Assembly (NCBI GenBank): GCA_028869175.1 | Contig: JAGWTB010000008.1 | Span: 1-55,213, forward strand | Source: Sphingomonadales bacterium | GTDB lineage: Bacteria; Pseudomonadota; Alphaproteobacteria; Sphingomonadales; Sphingomonadaceae | DNA length: 55,213 bases | Reading direction: 5' to 3' | Shown here: in pieces, positions 33,808-42,512 of the stretch | Numbering within the stretch: the stretch's first letter is position 1 | Layout: each line of letters begins with the position of its first letter | Translations under genes and position numbers: made by a program | Notes under the pieces: model-generated | The model's input: the letters and a program-made list of their open reading frames with translations, nothing else | Database searches by the model: none | Told to the model about the DNA's origin: nothing

Positions 33808-34859
33808 TCTCCCCGCTGGCGCGACAGACCCAGCCGCGCGGCCTTGGCGAACAAGGTAGGCAGGCCGGCTGCTTCCAGCTGGTCCAGTGACCACCATTCG
33901 CCCTCGTCCGGATCGAGCCTAGCCCAATCGTCGCCGTCGTAAAGGGACAGCGAGAGGGTAAGCGCGAAGTGGGTGAAAACATGCTGCACCGTGCCGAGCG
34001 GGGTCCATGGCCCGACGAGCGGTGCCGGCCGCGCCCCGTCACTGCGCGCCGACCAGTCATCGTCCGGCAGCGCGCGCATCCCGCCCAGCATCCCGCGCCC
34101 CTCGCGCCGGACCAGCCACACCGCGCCCTCGCGCTCGATCCAGTAAGCGCGGCCATGCCGTTCGGGGCGCGGCTTTTTCGCCGCCTTGACCGGAAAGCGC
34201 TCAGCCTCGCCGCGCGCACGCGCCTGACAGGCAGCGGCCAGCGGACACAACAGGCAGCGCGGGGCGCGGCTGGTACAGATCGTCGCGCCAAGGTCCATCA
34301 TCGCCTGGGCAAAGTCGCCCGAATGCCGCTCTGGCGTGATCGCCTCCGCCGCTCGGCGGATCGCCGTCCGGCCACCGGGGAGCGGCTCGTCCAGCGCGAA
34401 TAGCCGCGCGGTCACCCGCTCGACATTGGCATCGACCACCACCGCGCGCCGCCCGAAGGCAATCGCGGCCACCGCCGCTGCGGTATAGGCCCCCAGCCCG
34501 GGCAGTTCGCGCAGTGCCTCCTCGGTATCGGGAAACGCGCCGCCCCGCGCCGCCACCGCCCGCGCACAGGCGAGCAGGTTGCGGGCACGGGCGTAGTAAC
34601 CCAGCCCCGCCCAGGCGGCCATCACCTCGGCATCCTCCGCCGCCGCCAGATCGCGCGCCGTTGGCCAGCGTGCGGTGAACTTCACGAAATAGGGTGCCAC
34701 GGCAGCCACGGTGGTCTGCTGCAACATCACTTCGGACAGCCACACCCGATAGGGATCGGGCGGCGGTGCGCCAGGCGGTGCGCGCCACGGCAGGCGGCGC
34801 GCATGGCCCTGGTACCAGGCGAGCAGCACCTCTGCGACAGTCTGGGTACTGGCGTCCAT
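33804..34859 (-). CDS. mutY: A/G-specific adenine glycosylase
   Basis: 351 residues from the ATG at 34859. The HhH-GPD domain shows YRVWLSEVMLQQTTVAAV and LPGLGAYTAAAVAAIAFG with VVDANVERV (catalytic Asp). The iron-sulfur loop is C-x6-C-x2-C-x5-C (CTSRAPRCLLCPLAAAC). The C-terminal Nudix-like domain recognises 8-oxoG. MutY removes adenine mispaired with 8-oxoguanine. It leads a coupled mutY - hydrolase - nudC operon and is divergent from the dciA-like gene, 43 bases away. Confidence 0.95.
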   Translation of the reverse strand: MDASTQTVAEVLLAWYQGHARRLPWRAPPGAPPPDPYRVWLSEVMLQQTTVAAVAPYFVKFTARWPTARDLAAAEDAEVMAAWAGLGYYARARNLLACARAVAARGGAFPDTEEALRELPGLGAYTAAAVAAIAFGRRAVVVDANVERVTARLFALDEPLPGGRTAIRRAAEAITPERHSGDFAQAMMDLGATICTSRAPRCLLCPLAAACQARARGEAERFPVKAAKKPRPERHGRAYWIEREGAVWLVRREGRGMLGGMRALPDDDWSARSDGARPAPLVGPWTPLGTVQHVFTHFALTLSLSLYDGDDWARLDPDEGEWWSLDQLEAAGLPTLFAKAARLGLSRQRGE

Positions 34860-34902
34860 CGCCCCGCTATGGCAAAGCCTGCCGCGCAAGGAAACGGGCC
34901 GC

Positions 34903-35463
34903 ATGAGCGAAACCAGGGACAAATCGGGAAAGGCCCCGCGCCGCTTCGAGCGGCCACGCGGCGGACAGGCGCGCGCCATTGCCGAACTGATGCCCGAAGT
35001 CGGTCGCACCGCGTTCCGCCGCTTCGGCTTCGTCCAGTCGAGCGTGGTCAGCCGCTGGCCCGAGATCGTCGGCGAGAGCCACGCCCGCGTCTGCATGCCC
35101 GAGGCGATCCGCTTCCCCCCCGGAGCGAAGGCGGACGGCATCCTCCAGCTCGTCGTCGTCCCCGCCCATGCGCCGCTGATCCAGCACGTGATCCCCGAGA
35201 TCATCGAGCGGGTGAACCGCTTTTTCGGCTACAAGGCCGTGGCGAAAGTGAAGATACGGCAAGGCGAGGTAAAACCCCCAGCCGCCAGCCCCAAGCGCAC
35301 CGCGCCGCCCTCGCTCAAGCCGGTGCCGGTGGAGCTGGGCGATTCGCTGCGCGACATCGGCGATCCGGAACTGCGCACCGTGCTCGAGTCGCTGGCCCGC
35401 TCGATGGGGCTCGACGGCCCCGACGCACCAGACCTCGACACTTCACGCAAAGACGGGAACTGA
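34903..35463 (+). CDS. DUF721 / DciA-like protein
   Basis: 186 residues. GQARAIAELMPEVGRTAFRRFG, SVVSRWPEIVGESHARVCMPEAI and ILQLVVVPAHAPLIQHVIPEIIERVNRFFG form the DUF721 domain. DUF721 includes DciA, the DnaB helicase loader or operator of bacteria that lack DnaC. This is the family's typical alphaproteobacterial context, between mutY and dsbA/smc. The C-terminal 70 residues are Pro-rich and probably disordered. The helicase role here is by family. Confidence 0.82.
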   Translation: MSETRDKSGKAPRRFERPRGGQARAIAELMPEVGRTAFRRFGFVQSSVVSRWPEIVGESHARVCMPEAIRFPPGAKADGILQLVVVPAHAPLIQHVIPEIIERVNRFFGYKAVAKVKIRQGEVKPPAASPKRTAPPSLKPVPVELGDSLRDIGDPELRTVLESLARSMGLDGPDAPDLDTSRKDGN

Positions 35464-35470
35464 CACCGCC

Positions 35471-36157
35471 ATGATCCGCCGCCTCATCACGCTTGCCCTT
35501 GCCGCATCGCTGTCCATCGCCGCCGGACCACCGGCGGGGCGGATCAACTGGAACACCACGGTCGCGGTCACCCCGGCGGGCAGCCATGTAGTCGGCAATC
35601 CGGCGGCCAAGGCGAAGCTGACCGAATGGGTCAGCTATACCTGCCCGCATTGCTCGCGCTTCGAGATCGAGGGCGATGCCCCGATCCGGCTGGCCTATGT
35701 GATGCCGGGCAAGCTGCAGGTCGAAGTGCGCCATCTGGTGCGCGATCCGGTGGACATGACCGTGGCGATGTTGACCAATTGCGGCCCGGTTTCGCGATTC
35801 TTCCTCAACCACACCGCCTTCATGCGCAGCCAGTCGACCTGGATCCAGACCATGGCCACGGCAGGCGACGCCCAGCGCCAGCGCTGGAGCAGCGGCGAGA
35901 TGACCGCGCGGATGCGTGCCATCGCCAATGACTTCCACTTCTATGATATCATGGAAACCCGAGGGTACGGACGGGTAGCGGTGGATCGCTGCCTCGCCGA
36001 TCAGGCCATGCTCCGCCGTCTGACCGCGATGACCGAGGATGCGGCAAACGCCGGTGTCGCCAGCACGCCCAGTTTCGCCATCGACGGGGTGGTGCTGGCC
36101 GGCACGCACAACTGGCAGGCACTCGATCTGCAACTGCGCGCGCGGCTGAACCCATAA
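35471..36157 (+). CDS. Periplasmic DsbA-like thioredoxin-fold protein (first of two)
   Basis: 228 residues. A signal peptide at 1-18 is followed by VSYTCPHCSRFE with Cys58-Pro-His-Cys61, the DsbA-type active site, and STPSFAIDG with the cis-Pro. The helical insert is shorter than in enteric DsbA and fits the Thioredoxin_4 group. It probably oxidises or isomerises disulfides in exported proteins. The gene starts 7 bases after the dciA-like gene, and a paralogue follows. Confidence 0.88.
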   Translation: MIRRLITLALAASLSIAAGPPAGRINWNTTVAVTPAGSHVVGNPAAKAKLTEWVSYTCPHCSRFEIEGDAPIRLAYVMPGKLQVEVRHLVRDPVDMTVAMLTNCGPVSRFFLNHTAFMRSQSTWIQTMATAGDAQRQRWSSGEMTARMRAIANDFHFYDIMETRGYGRVAVDRCLADQAMLRRLTAMTEDAANAGVASTPSFAIDGVVLAGTHNWQALDLQLRARLNP

Positions 36158-36257
36158 ATTGTGGACATTCCCGGGGGTTTCTGCCCCTTTTCCCTTCCCG
36201 CCCCGGCTGGCCTCGGCTAGCCCCGAGACACTTTCAGAATCGGAGGAATCCCAACCG

Positions 36258-37010
36258 ATGTCGCGTCCCGCCTATCGCACGCTCGCCCTTGCTCTCGTTG
36301 CCCTGCCGCTGGCGCTGACCGCCTGCAAGAAGGATGGTGCCGATGCCACCGCCCCCAGCGGCGCGCCGATCGCCAAGATTGCGCCGCCCGCCGGCAAGGC
36401 ATGGAGTGACGTGGTCAGCGCCACGCCCGAGGGCGGTTTCGTGATGGGCAATCCCAACGCGCCGATCAAGCTGGTCGAATATGGCTCGCTCACCTGCCCG
36501 CACTGCGCCGAATTCGCCGAAAAGAGCGCCGCTCCGCTGCGCGACAACTTCGTCGCCAGCGGCCGGGTCAGCTTCGAATTCCGCAATTTCGTGCGCGACG
36601 CCATCGACATCACCGCCGCGCAGCTCACCCATTGCGGCACGCCGGAGAGCTTCTTCCCGCTGACCGAGCAGGTCTTTGCCAACCAGAAGGACATGTTCGC
36701 CAAGGCGCAGGCCGCCGGCCAGCCTGCCTACGAAGCGGCGATGAACCAGACCGACGGCAAGCGCGGGCTGGCCCTGGGCCAGTTGACCGGGCTGGTTGAT
36801 TTCTTCGCCGCGCGCGGCATTTCCAAGGATCAGGCCGCCGCCTGCCTGTCCGACACCGCCAAGGCGCAGAAGCTGGCCAAGGACACCCAGGACCAGGGCG
36901 CACAGTTTGATATCCAGGGCACCCCCACCCTGTTGATCAACGGTGCCAAGATCGACACCGTTTCCTGGGATGAAGTGAAGGCGCGGCTCGAAACCATGGG
37001 CGCGCGCTGA
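36258..37010 (+). CDS. DsbA-like thioredoxin-fold lipoprotein (second of two)
   Basis: 250 residues from the ATG at 36258, with GGAGG 11 bases upstream. The signal ends in LALTAC (lipobox Cys23), so membrane anchoring is likely. The active site is Cys80-Pro-His-Cys83 in YGSLTCPHCAEFAEK, and GTPTLLINGAKID holds the cis-Pro. It is a diverged paralogue of the preceding gene: both have VxGNPxAxxKLxE before CPHC. It probably works in the same disulfide pathway, one soluble and one anchored. smc follows after 31 bases. Confidence 0.9.
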   Translation: MSRPAYRTLALALVALPLALTACKKDGADATAPSGAPIAKIAPPAGKAWSDVVSATPEGGFVMGNPNAPIKLVEYGSLTCPHCAEFAEKSAAPLRDNFVASGRVSFEFRNFVRDAIDITAAQLTHCGTPESFFPLTEQVFANQKDMFAKAQAAGQPAYEAAMNQTDGKRGLALGQLTGLVDFFAARGISKDQAAACLSDTAKAQKLAKDTQDQGAQFDIQGTPTLLINGAKIDTVSWDEVKARLETMGAR

Positions 37011-37041
37011 CGGCGGAGCAATAGGCCAGCGGGCAGCTCCG

Positions 37042-40000
37042 ATGCGGATCAAGCGGCTCAAGCTCTCGGGATTCAAGAGCTTCGTCGAGCCGGCTGAACT
37101 GCGCATCGAATCGGGGCTGACCGGGGTCGTCGGCCCAAACGGCTGCGGCAAATCCAACCTGCTCGAAGCGATCCGCTGGGTCATGGGCGAAAGCTCGGCC
37201 AAGTCGATGCGCGGCGGCGGGATGGAAGACGTGATCTTCGCCGGCACCGCGCAGCGCCCGGCGCGCGATTTCGCCGAAGTCGTGCTCCACGCCGAAAATG
37301 CCGACCGCGAGGAACTGGAAGTCGTCCGGCGGATCGAACGCGGGGCAGGCAGCGCCTACCGCGTGAACGGGCGTGATGTCCGCGCCAAGGACGTTGCGCT
37401 GGTGTTTGCTGATGCCGCTACCGGGGCACACTCGCCGGCGCTGGTCTCACAGGGGCGGATTGCGGCGGTGATCGCCGCCAAGCCCGCCGAGCGACGCATG
37501 ATGCTGGAAGAGGCTGCGGGCATTGCCGGGCTCCACGTGCGCCGCAAGGACGCCGAGCAGAAGCTGCGCGCCACCGAGGCCAACCTCGCCCGGCTGGAAG
37601 ACCTGATGGCCGGGCTCGACCAGCAGATTGCCTCGCTGCGGCGGCAGGCACGCGCAGCGGAACGCTACCGCGCGCTGTCAGACCGGATTCGCGTGGCCGA
37701 GGCGCGGCTGGTCTTCGCCCGGTGGCGCGATGCCGCCGCGGCCGCCGAGGCCGCTCGTGCCGAAGCACAGGTGGCCGAACAGCGAGTCACCGCGCTGCAG
37801 GCCGAAACCCAGGCCACCCAGAAGGCCCAGCACGCGGGTGCCGAAGCCCTTGCCGAAGCCCGCGACACGCTGGCTGACCGGCGCGACGATGCCAGCGCCC
37901 ACGGCCACCGCATGGCCGCGTTGACCAGCCAGCTCGAAAGCGCCGGACAGCGCCTCGCCGATCTCGACCGCCAGCGGCAGCGGCTGGAGGAAGACAAGGG
38001 CGATGCCGACCGGCTGACCACCGATGCCGCCGAGGCGCTCGCCCGGCTGGAAAAGGACCTGGCCGAAAGCGAGGCGCGGCTGGCTGCCGACGAGGCCGCG
38101 CGCCCCGGTCTGGTCGCCGCGCTGGACGATGCCGACCGGGCGCTGCGCGGGGCCGAACTGGCGCAGGCCCAGGCCACCGCCGAGCAGGCCGGGGTCGAAG
38201 CCGAATGGCGGGTTGCCGAAGCCGCGCTCGCCGCCGCCGTCCAGCGGCTGGCCCGACTCGATGCCGAACAGGCGCGGCACGGTGAAGCGCTGGCCGCTTT
38301 GGCGCGCGAAGGCGATCCCGATGTCGCGGTGGCCGAGGCCGAGGCGCGCCGTGATGCTGCCGCCGCTGCGCTCGCCGCAGCGCGGGCCGCGCTGGAAGGC
38401 CAGCAGGTGCGCAAGGGCGAACTCCAGGGCGCGCGCGACGCTGCGCAGTCCGCGCTCGCTTCTTCCCGGGCCGACCTTGCCGGGATCGAGCGCGAGTGGC
38501 AGGCCCTGTCGCGCGATCGCGATGCGCGGGCGAAGCAGGCCAGCGGCAAGCACGGCCTGCCGGTCGCGCTCGACAAGCTGCGCGCCGAACCGGGCTACGA
38601 GCGCGCGCTCGCCGCCGTACTGGGCCGCGATGCCAGGTCACCGCTCGGCCCTGCGCCGCAGGACGGCGATGGACGGTTCTGGACCGGGGCGAAGGCACCC
38701 GCGCCGGTGCAGGATTGCCTGGCCGATCATGTCCCGCTGTGTCCGCCCGAATTGGCCGCGCGGCTGGCGCTGGTCGCCGTGGCCGAGGAGGACGATGGTC
38801 GCGCGCTGGCGCCCGGCGCATGGCTGGTGACCCGCGCCGGACGCATCCGCCGCTGGGACGGCTTTGTCGCGCGGGGCGAAGGCGCGGCGGAAGCCGCGCG
38901 GCTGGAGGCGGAGAACCGCTTCGCCGCGCTCGATGCCGAACTGCCCGCCCGCCGCGCGGCTGTGGTCGAAGCCGAGACGGTGCAGGCAACCGTCCAGGCG
39001 GAACTGAGCGAATTGCAGATCGGCGTAGTCGCTGCCGAACGCAGCATCGTTGCCGCCGCCGATGCCGAACGCGCTGCGCTGCGCGCTCTCGATACCGCCG
39101 AAGGTCGGCGCGCCCGGCTGGCAACGCGCCGCGCCGAACTGGATATCAGCGCCAGCGACCTTGCCGAGCAGCACCGCATCGCCCTGGCCGAACACGCCGC
39201 AGCCGAGGCGAAGAAGCAGGCCCTGCCCGATCCCGCCGCCGGCCGCGCCGCGCTGGCCGCTGCGCAGGCGAAGCACGACGCCGCCCGCTCGGCCATGCAG
39301 GCCGCCACCGCCACGCTGGCGGCGCAGGATCAGGCGCTCGCCGTCGGACGCGAACGCACAGCCGCCCAGCGGTCGGACATCAAGGGCTGGCAGGCCCGCG
39401 CCGGCGACGCAGCCCGCCGTCTTGCCGAAATGGGGCGCCGCTTCGAAGAGATCGAGCAGGAACGCGCGGTGGTTGCCGCCAAGCCCGCATCGCTGATGCG
39501 CGAGATCGAGGCTGGCGACGCGGTGCGCGCGCGCCTGACTGCCGAACTCGCAGAGGCCGAGGCCGCCGTGACCCGGGCAGGCGAAGCCGCTCGCGCGGCC
39601 GATGCCGCCTTCGCCCAGGCCAACGAGGCGCTCGCCTCCGCTCGCGAGCTGCGCGCCGGTGCCGCCGCGCGAGCAGAGAACGAGGAAAACCGCCGCGCCG
39701 AGATGGCCGGCATTTCCGGCGAACGCTTCCAGTGCCCGCCGCCGCTGCTGCCCGAACGCTTTACCTTCGCCTCCGCCGAAGTTGCCGCCGCCGCGCAGGA
39801 AAGCACCGAACATGACCGGCTGATCGCCGACCGCGAACGCATCGGCCCGGTCAACCTCGTCGCCGCCGATGAACTGGCCGAGGCAGAAGCGCGGCACGGC
39901 ACCAGCGCGGCCGAGCAGGCCGAATTGCACGAAGCGGTCAACCGCTTGCGCGGTTCGATCGGCAATCTCAACCGCGAAGGCCGCGAACGCCTGCGCGCCG

Positions 40001-40467
40001 CTTTCGAGGCGGTCGACGGCCATTTCCGCGTGCTGTTCTCCCGCTTGTTCCAGGGCGGGCAGGCGCACCTCGCGCTGGTCGATTCGGACGATCCGCTGGA
40101 GGCGGGCCTCGAAATCTTCGCCCAGCCGCCGGGCAAGCGGCTGCAATCGCTCACCCTGCTGTCAGGCGGCGAGCAGGCGCTGACTGCGGTAGCGCTGATC
40201 TTCGCCCTGTTCCTCACCAACCCCGCGCCGATCTGCGTGCTCGACGAGGTCGATGCCCCGCTGGACGACGCCAATATCGAACGCTTCTGCGACCTGCTCG
40301 ACGCGATGGCGCAGGACACCGACACCCGCTACCTGATCGTCACCCACAACGCCGTGACCATGAGCCGCATGCACCGCCTGTTCGGCGTGACCATGGTGGA
40401 GCAAGGCGTCTCGCGGCTGGTCAGCGTTGACCTGGGCGCGGCGGAAAAGCTGCTGGCGGCGGAGTAG
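37042..40467 (+). CDS. smc: Chromosome segregation protein SMC
   Basis: 1141 residues. Walker A is GPNGCGKSN at 31-39, coiled coil runs from about 165 to 500, the hinge from about 505 to 615, and coiled coil to about 940. The signature LLSGGEQALTAVAL lies near 1038 and Walker B VLDEVDAPLDDAN near 1065. SMC dimers extrude DNA loops with ScpA and ScpB. The hinge (HGLPVALDKLRAEPGYERAL onward) is only about 110 residues, shorter than in Bacillus; this compact hinge seems usual for alphaproteobacteria. Ala is extremely frequent in the arms. Long antisense open frames here are composition artefacts. Confidence 0.95.
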   Translation: MRIKRLKLSGFKSFVEPAELRIESGLTGVVGPNGCGKSNLLEAIRWVMGESSAKSMRGGGMEDVIFAGTAQRPARDFAEVVLHAENADREELEVVRRIERGAGSAYRVNGRDVRAKDVALVFADAATGAHSPALVSQGRIAAVIAAKPAERRMMLEEAAGIAGLHVRRKDAEQKLRATEANLARLEDLMAGLDQQIASLRRQARAAERYRALSDRIRVAEARLVFARWRDAAAAAEAARAEAQVAEQRVTALQAETQATQKAQHAGAEALAEARDTLADRRDDASAHGHRMAALTSQLESAGQRLADLDRQRQRLEEDKGDADRLTTDAAEALARLEKDLAESEARLAADEAARPGLVAALDDADRALRGAELAQAQATAEQAGVEAEWRVAEAALAAAVQRLARLDAEQARHGEALAALAREGDPDVAVAEAEARRDAAAAALAAARAALEGQQVRKGELQGARDAAQSALASSRADLAGIEREWQALSRDRDARAKQASGKHGLPVALDKLRAEPGYERALAAVLGRDARSPLGPAPQDGDGRFWTGAKAPAPVQDCLADHVPLCPPELAARLALVAVAEEDDGRALAPGAWLVTRAGRIRRWDGFVARGEGAAEAARLEAENRFAALDAELPARRAAVVEAETVQATVQAELSELQIGVVAAERSIVAAADAERAALRALDTAEGRRARLATRRAELDISASDLAEQHRIALAEHAAAEAKKQALPDPAAGRAALAAAQAKHDAARSAMQAATATLAAQDQALAVGRERTAAQRSDIKGWQARAGDAARRLAEMGRRFEEIEQERAVVAAKPASLMREIEAGDAVRARLTAELAEAEAAVTRAGEAARAADAAFAQANEALASARELRAGAAARAENEENRRAEMAGISGERFQCPPPLLPERFTFASAEVAAAAQESTEHDRLIADRERIGPVNLVAADELAEAEARHGTSAAEQAELHEAVNRLRGSIGNLNREGRERLRAAFEAVDGHFRVLFSRLFQGGQAHLALVDSDDPLEAGLEIFAQPPGKRLQSLTLLSGGEQALTAVALIFALFLTNPAPICVLDEVDAPLDDANIERFCDLLDAMAQDTDTRYLIVTHNAVTMSRMHRLFGVTMVEQGVSRLVSVDLGAAEKLLAAE

Positions 40468-40516
40468 GGTTGCCTTCCGACCCGCTCCGAACTTTTTCGA
40501 GTAGAGATATGCCCCC

Positions 40517-40558
40517 AAAAAGGAATGACCCGCCGCGCTGGTCCAGCGCGGCGGGTCA
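40517..40558 (-). terminator. Rho-independent terminator of the aceA operon
   Basis: A 13-bp perfect stem (TGACCCGCCGCGC at 40526-40538 with its inverse at 40546-40558) and a 7-base loop are followed on the minus strand by TCC and TTTTT (40521-40517). It lies 28 bases after the stop of the 52-codon gene. Confidence 0.85.
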
Positions 40559-40586
40559 ACCTTCCTCCCCAGGAACTTGGCTACGC

Positions 40587-40745
40587 TCAGCGCGGGGCGG
40601 CGCTGCCGAGGCGGTGGTAGAGGTGGACGAACTTGTTGGCCTCGGGGCTGTCTTCGTTCGCCTTGATGTAGAACAGCACGGCTTCCTGCAGCAGCTTGAA
40701 ATCGGCGTTCGACAGGACGGCGCGGGCGCGGGCGGGTTCACTCAT
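40587..40745 (-). CDS. Small protein (52 aa) downstream of isocitrate lyase
   Basis: A 52-residue open frame starting MSEPARARAVLSNADFK and ending YHRLGSAAPR. Although short, it has natural composition: amphipathic helical blocks with LLQEAVLFYIKANED and EANKFVHLYHRLG. Its start follows GAGGAGACG. It lies 29 bases after the aceA stop and just before a strong terminator, so it is the second gene of the aceA operon. I do not know a family. No membrane segment or metal motif is present. Confidence 0.75.
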   Translation of the reverse strand: MSEPARARAVLSNADFKLLQEAVLFYIKANEDSPEANKFVHLYHRLGSAAPR

Positions 40746-40774
40746 GGCTCGTCTCCTCTTTCAAAATCTGCGGA

Positions 40775-42370
40775 TCAGGCCGCGAACTGGTTCATCGTGT
40801 TGGCAGCGCCGCCGGCTTTCAGCGCGGCTTCGCCGGCGAAGTATTCCTTGTGGTCATCGCCGATATCGCTGCCTGACATGTTCTGGTGCTTCACGCAGGC
40901 GATCCCCTGGCGGATTTCCGCGCGCTGGACATTCTTGACATAGCCCAGCATGCCCTGCTCGCCGAAGTATTCGCGCGCGAGATTGTCGGTGCTGAGCGCC
41001 GCCGTGTGGTAGGTCGGCAGGGTGATCAGGTGGTGGAAGATGCCCGCCTGCGCCGCTGAATCGCGCTGGAAGGTGCGGATGCGCTCATCGGCTTCGGCGG
41101 CGAGATCGGTGCCGTCGTAATCGACGCTCATCAGCTTGGCGCGGTCATAGGCCGCAACGTCCTTGCCCTCCGCGCTCCAGGCATCGAACACCTGCTGGCG
41201 GAAGTTGAGCGTCCAGTTGAAGCTGGGCGAATTGTTGTAGACCAGCTTGGCATTGGGGATGACTTCGCGGATGCGGTTCACCATGCCGCCGATCTGGCCG
41301 ATGTGCGGCTTTTCGGTTTCGATCCACAGCAGGTCCGCGCCGTTCTGCAAGGACGTGATGCAATCAAGCACGCAGCGATCTTCGCCAGTGCCGCTGCGGA
41401 ACTGGAACAGGTTGCTGGGCAGGCGCTTGGGACGCACCAGCTTGCCATCACGGGCGATCAGGACATCGCCGTGGCCCAGGCTGGCGGGATCGACATCCTC
41501 GACATCAAGGAAGCTGTTGTACTGGTCGGCAATGTCACCCTTTTCGCGGACAAAGGCGATCTGCTTGGTCAGGCCGGCACCCAGCGAATCGGTGCGGGCA
41601 ACGATCACCCCGTCATCGACGCCCAGTTCCATGAAGGCGTAACGGACGGCGCGGATCTTCGCGAGGAAATCCTCGTGTGGCACGGTGACCTTGCCGTCCT
41701 GATGGCCGCACTGCTTCTCGTCCGAGACCTGGTTTTCGATCTGGATGCAGCAGGCACCGGCTTCGATGAACTTCCTGGCGAGCAGGTAGGTCGCCTCGGC
41801 ATTGCCGAAGCCGGCATCGATATCGGCGATGATCGGCACCACGTGGGTCTGGAATTCGTCGATCTTGTGCAGCAGGCGGTGCGTATTCACCGCGTCACCG
41901 GCTGCCTTGGCGGCATCCAGTTCGCGGAACAGACCGCCCAGCTCGCGCGCATCGGCTTGCTTGAGGAAGGTGTAGAGTTCCGCGATCAGATCGGAGACCG
42001 AGGTCTTTTCGTGCATCGACTGGTCAGGCAGCGGACCGAATTCGCTGCGCAGCGCGGCGACCATCCAGCCCGACAGATAGAGGTAGCGGCCCTTGGTGGT
42101 GCCGAAATGCTTCTTGATCGCGATCAGCTTCTGCTGGCCGATGAAGCCGTGCCAGCAACCGAGCGACTGGGTGTAGTTCGCCGGATCGGCGTCATAGGCG
42201 GCCATATCGGCGCGCATGATCTTCGCGGTGTAGCGAGCAATATCAAGCCCGGTGCGGAAGCGGTTCTGCAAGCGCATGCGGGCGACCGAGGCAGCGTCGA
42301 TCCCGTCCCAGGTTCCGGGGTTCTGCGCGATGGTTGCGCCGGCTTCCTTGATGGTCTGCGAATAGGTCAT
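40775..42370 (-). CDS. aceA: Isocitrate lyase (long form)
   Basis: 531 residues, about 100 more than the E. coli enzyme, matching the long form of many alphaproteobacteria. KQCGHQDGK near residue 219 is the catalytic KKCGH-type loop. ADIDAGFGNAEATYLLAR, ARTDSLGA and LVYNNSPSFNWTLNFRQQ are further conserved blocks. It cleaves isocitrate to glyoxylate and succinate in the glyoxylate shunt, needed on acetate and fatty acids. No malate synthase is in the window. It is divergent from a RamB-like regulator, with nested inverted repeats in the 142-base gap. Confidence 0.96.
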   Translation of the reverse strand: MTYSQTIKEAGATIAQNPGTWDGIDAASVARMRLQNRFRTGLDIARYTAKIMRADMAAYDADPANYTQSLGCWHGFIGQQKLIAIKKHFGTTKGRYLYLSGWMVAALRSEFGPLPDQSMHEKTSVSDLIAELYTFLKQADARELGGLFRELDAAKAAGDAVNTHRLLHKIDEFQTHVVPIIADIDAGFGNAEATYLLARKFIEAGACCIQIENQVSDEKQCGHQDGKVTVPHEDFLAKIRAVRYAFMELGVDDGVIVARTDSLGAGLTKQIAFVREKGDIADQYNSFLDVEDVDPASLGHGDVLIARDGKLVRPKRLPSNLFQFRSGTGEDRCVLDCITSLQNGADLLWIETEKPHIGQIGGMVNRIREVIPNAKLVYNNSPSFNWTLNFRQQVFDAWSAEGKDVAAYDRAKLMSVDYDGTDLAAEADERIRTFQRDSAAQAGIFHHLITLPTYHTAALSTDNLAREYFGEQGMLGYVKNVQRAEIRQGIACVKHQNMSGSDIGDDHKEYFAGEAALKAGGAANTMNQFAA

Positions 42371-42454
42371 GGGGAGATGCTCCGGATTCGGTCAATGGCG
42401 TTGCCCCCTGCCTATGCCGCAGTGCACAAGGCGGAAAGTGGCGGTGAAGTGCCG

Positions 42455-42502
42455 TTGTCAAGCTTTACAGGTTTTGCTTGTAAAGTTGTGCATACTTGAC
42501 AA
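42455..42502. promoter_or_regulatory. Nested inverted repeats between aceA and the RamB-like regulator
   Basis: The outer pair is TTGTCAAG (42455-42462) with CTTGACAA (42495-42502). The inner pair is CTTTACA (42463-42469) with TGTAAAG (42479-42485). Both are perfect, and the left arms are directly adjacent. The block is AT-rich compared with its surroundings and ends 10 bases before the regulator ATG, so it is a good candidate for the regulator's own operator. Confidence 0.65.
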
Positions 42503-42512
42503 GAATGGTTGT

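Noticed and set aside
32383..33942. 519-codon plus-strand frame over the serine hydrolase
   Set aside because: It is rich in Arg, His and Gln with no motifs, and the minus strand encodes a clear Tat-exported hydrolase.
38638..40146. 502-codon open frame antisense to smc, and similar long antisense frames
   Set aside because: High GC keeps antisense frames open. The sequence is Ala/Gly/Arg-rich without any domain, and the SMC reading is certain.
42111..42124. FNR-like TTGATCGCGATCAG
   Set aside because: It is inside the aceA coding sequence with one mismatch; GATC-rich codons make such matches common.
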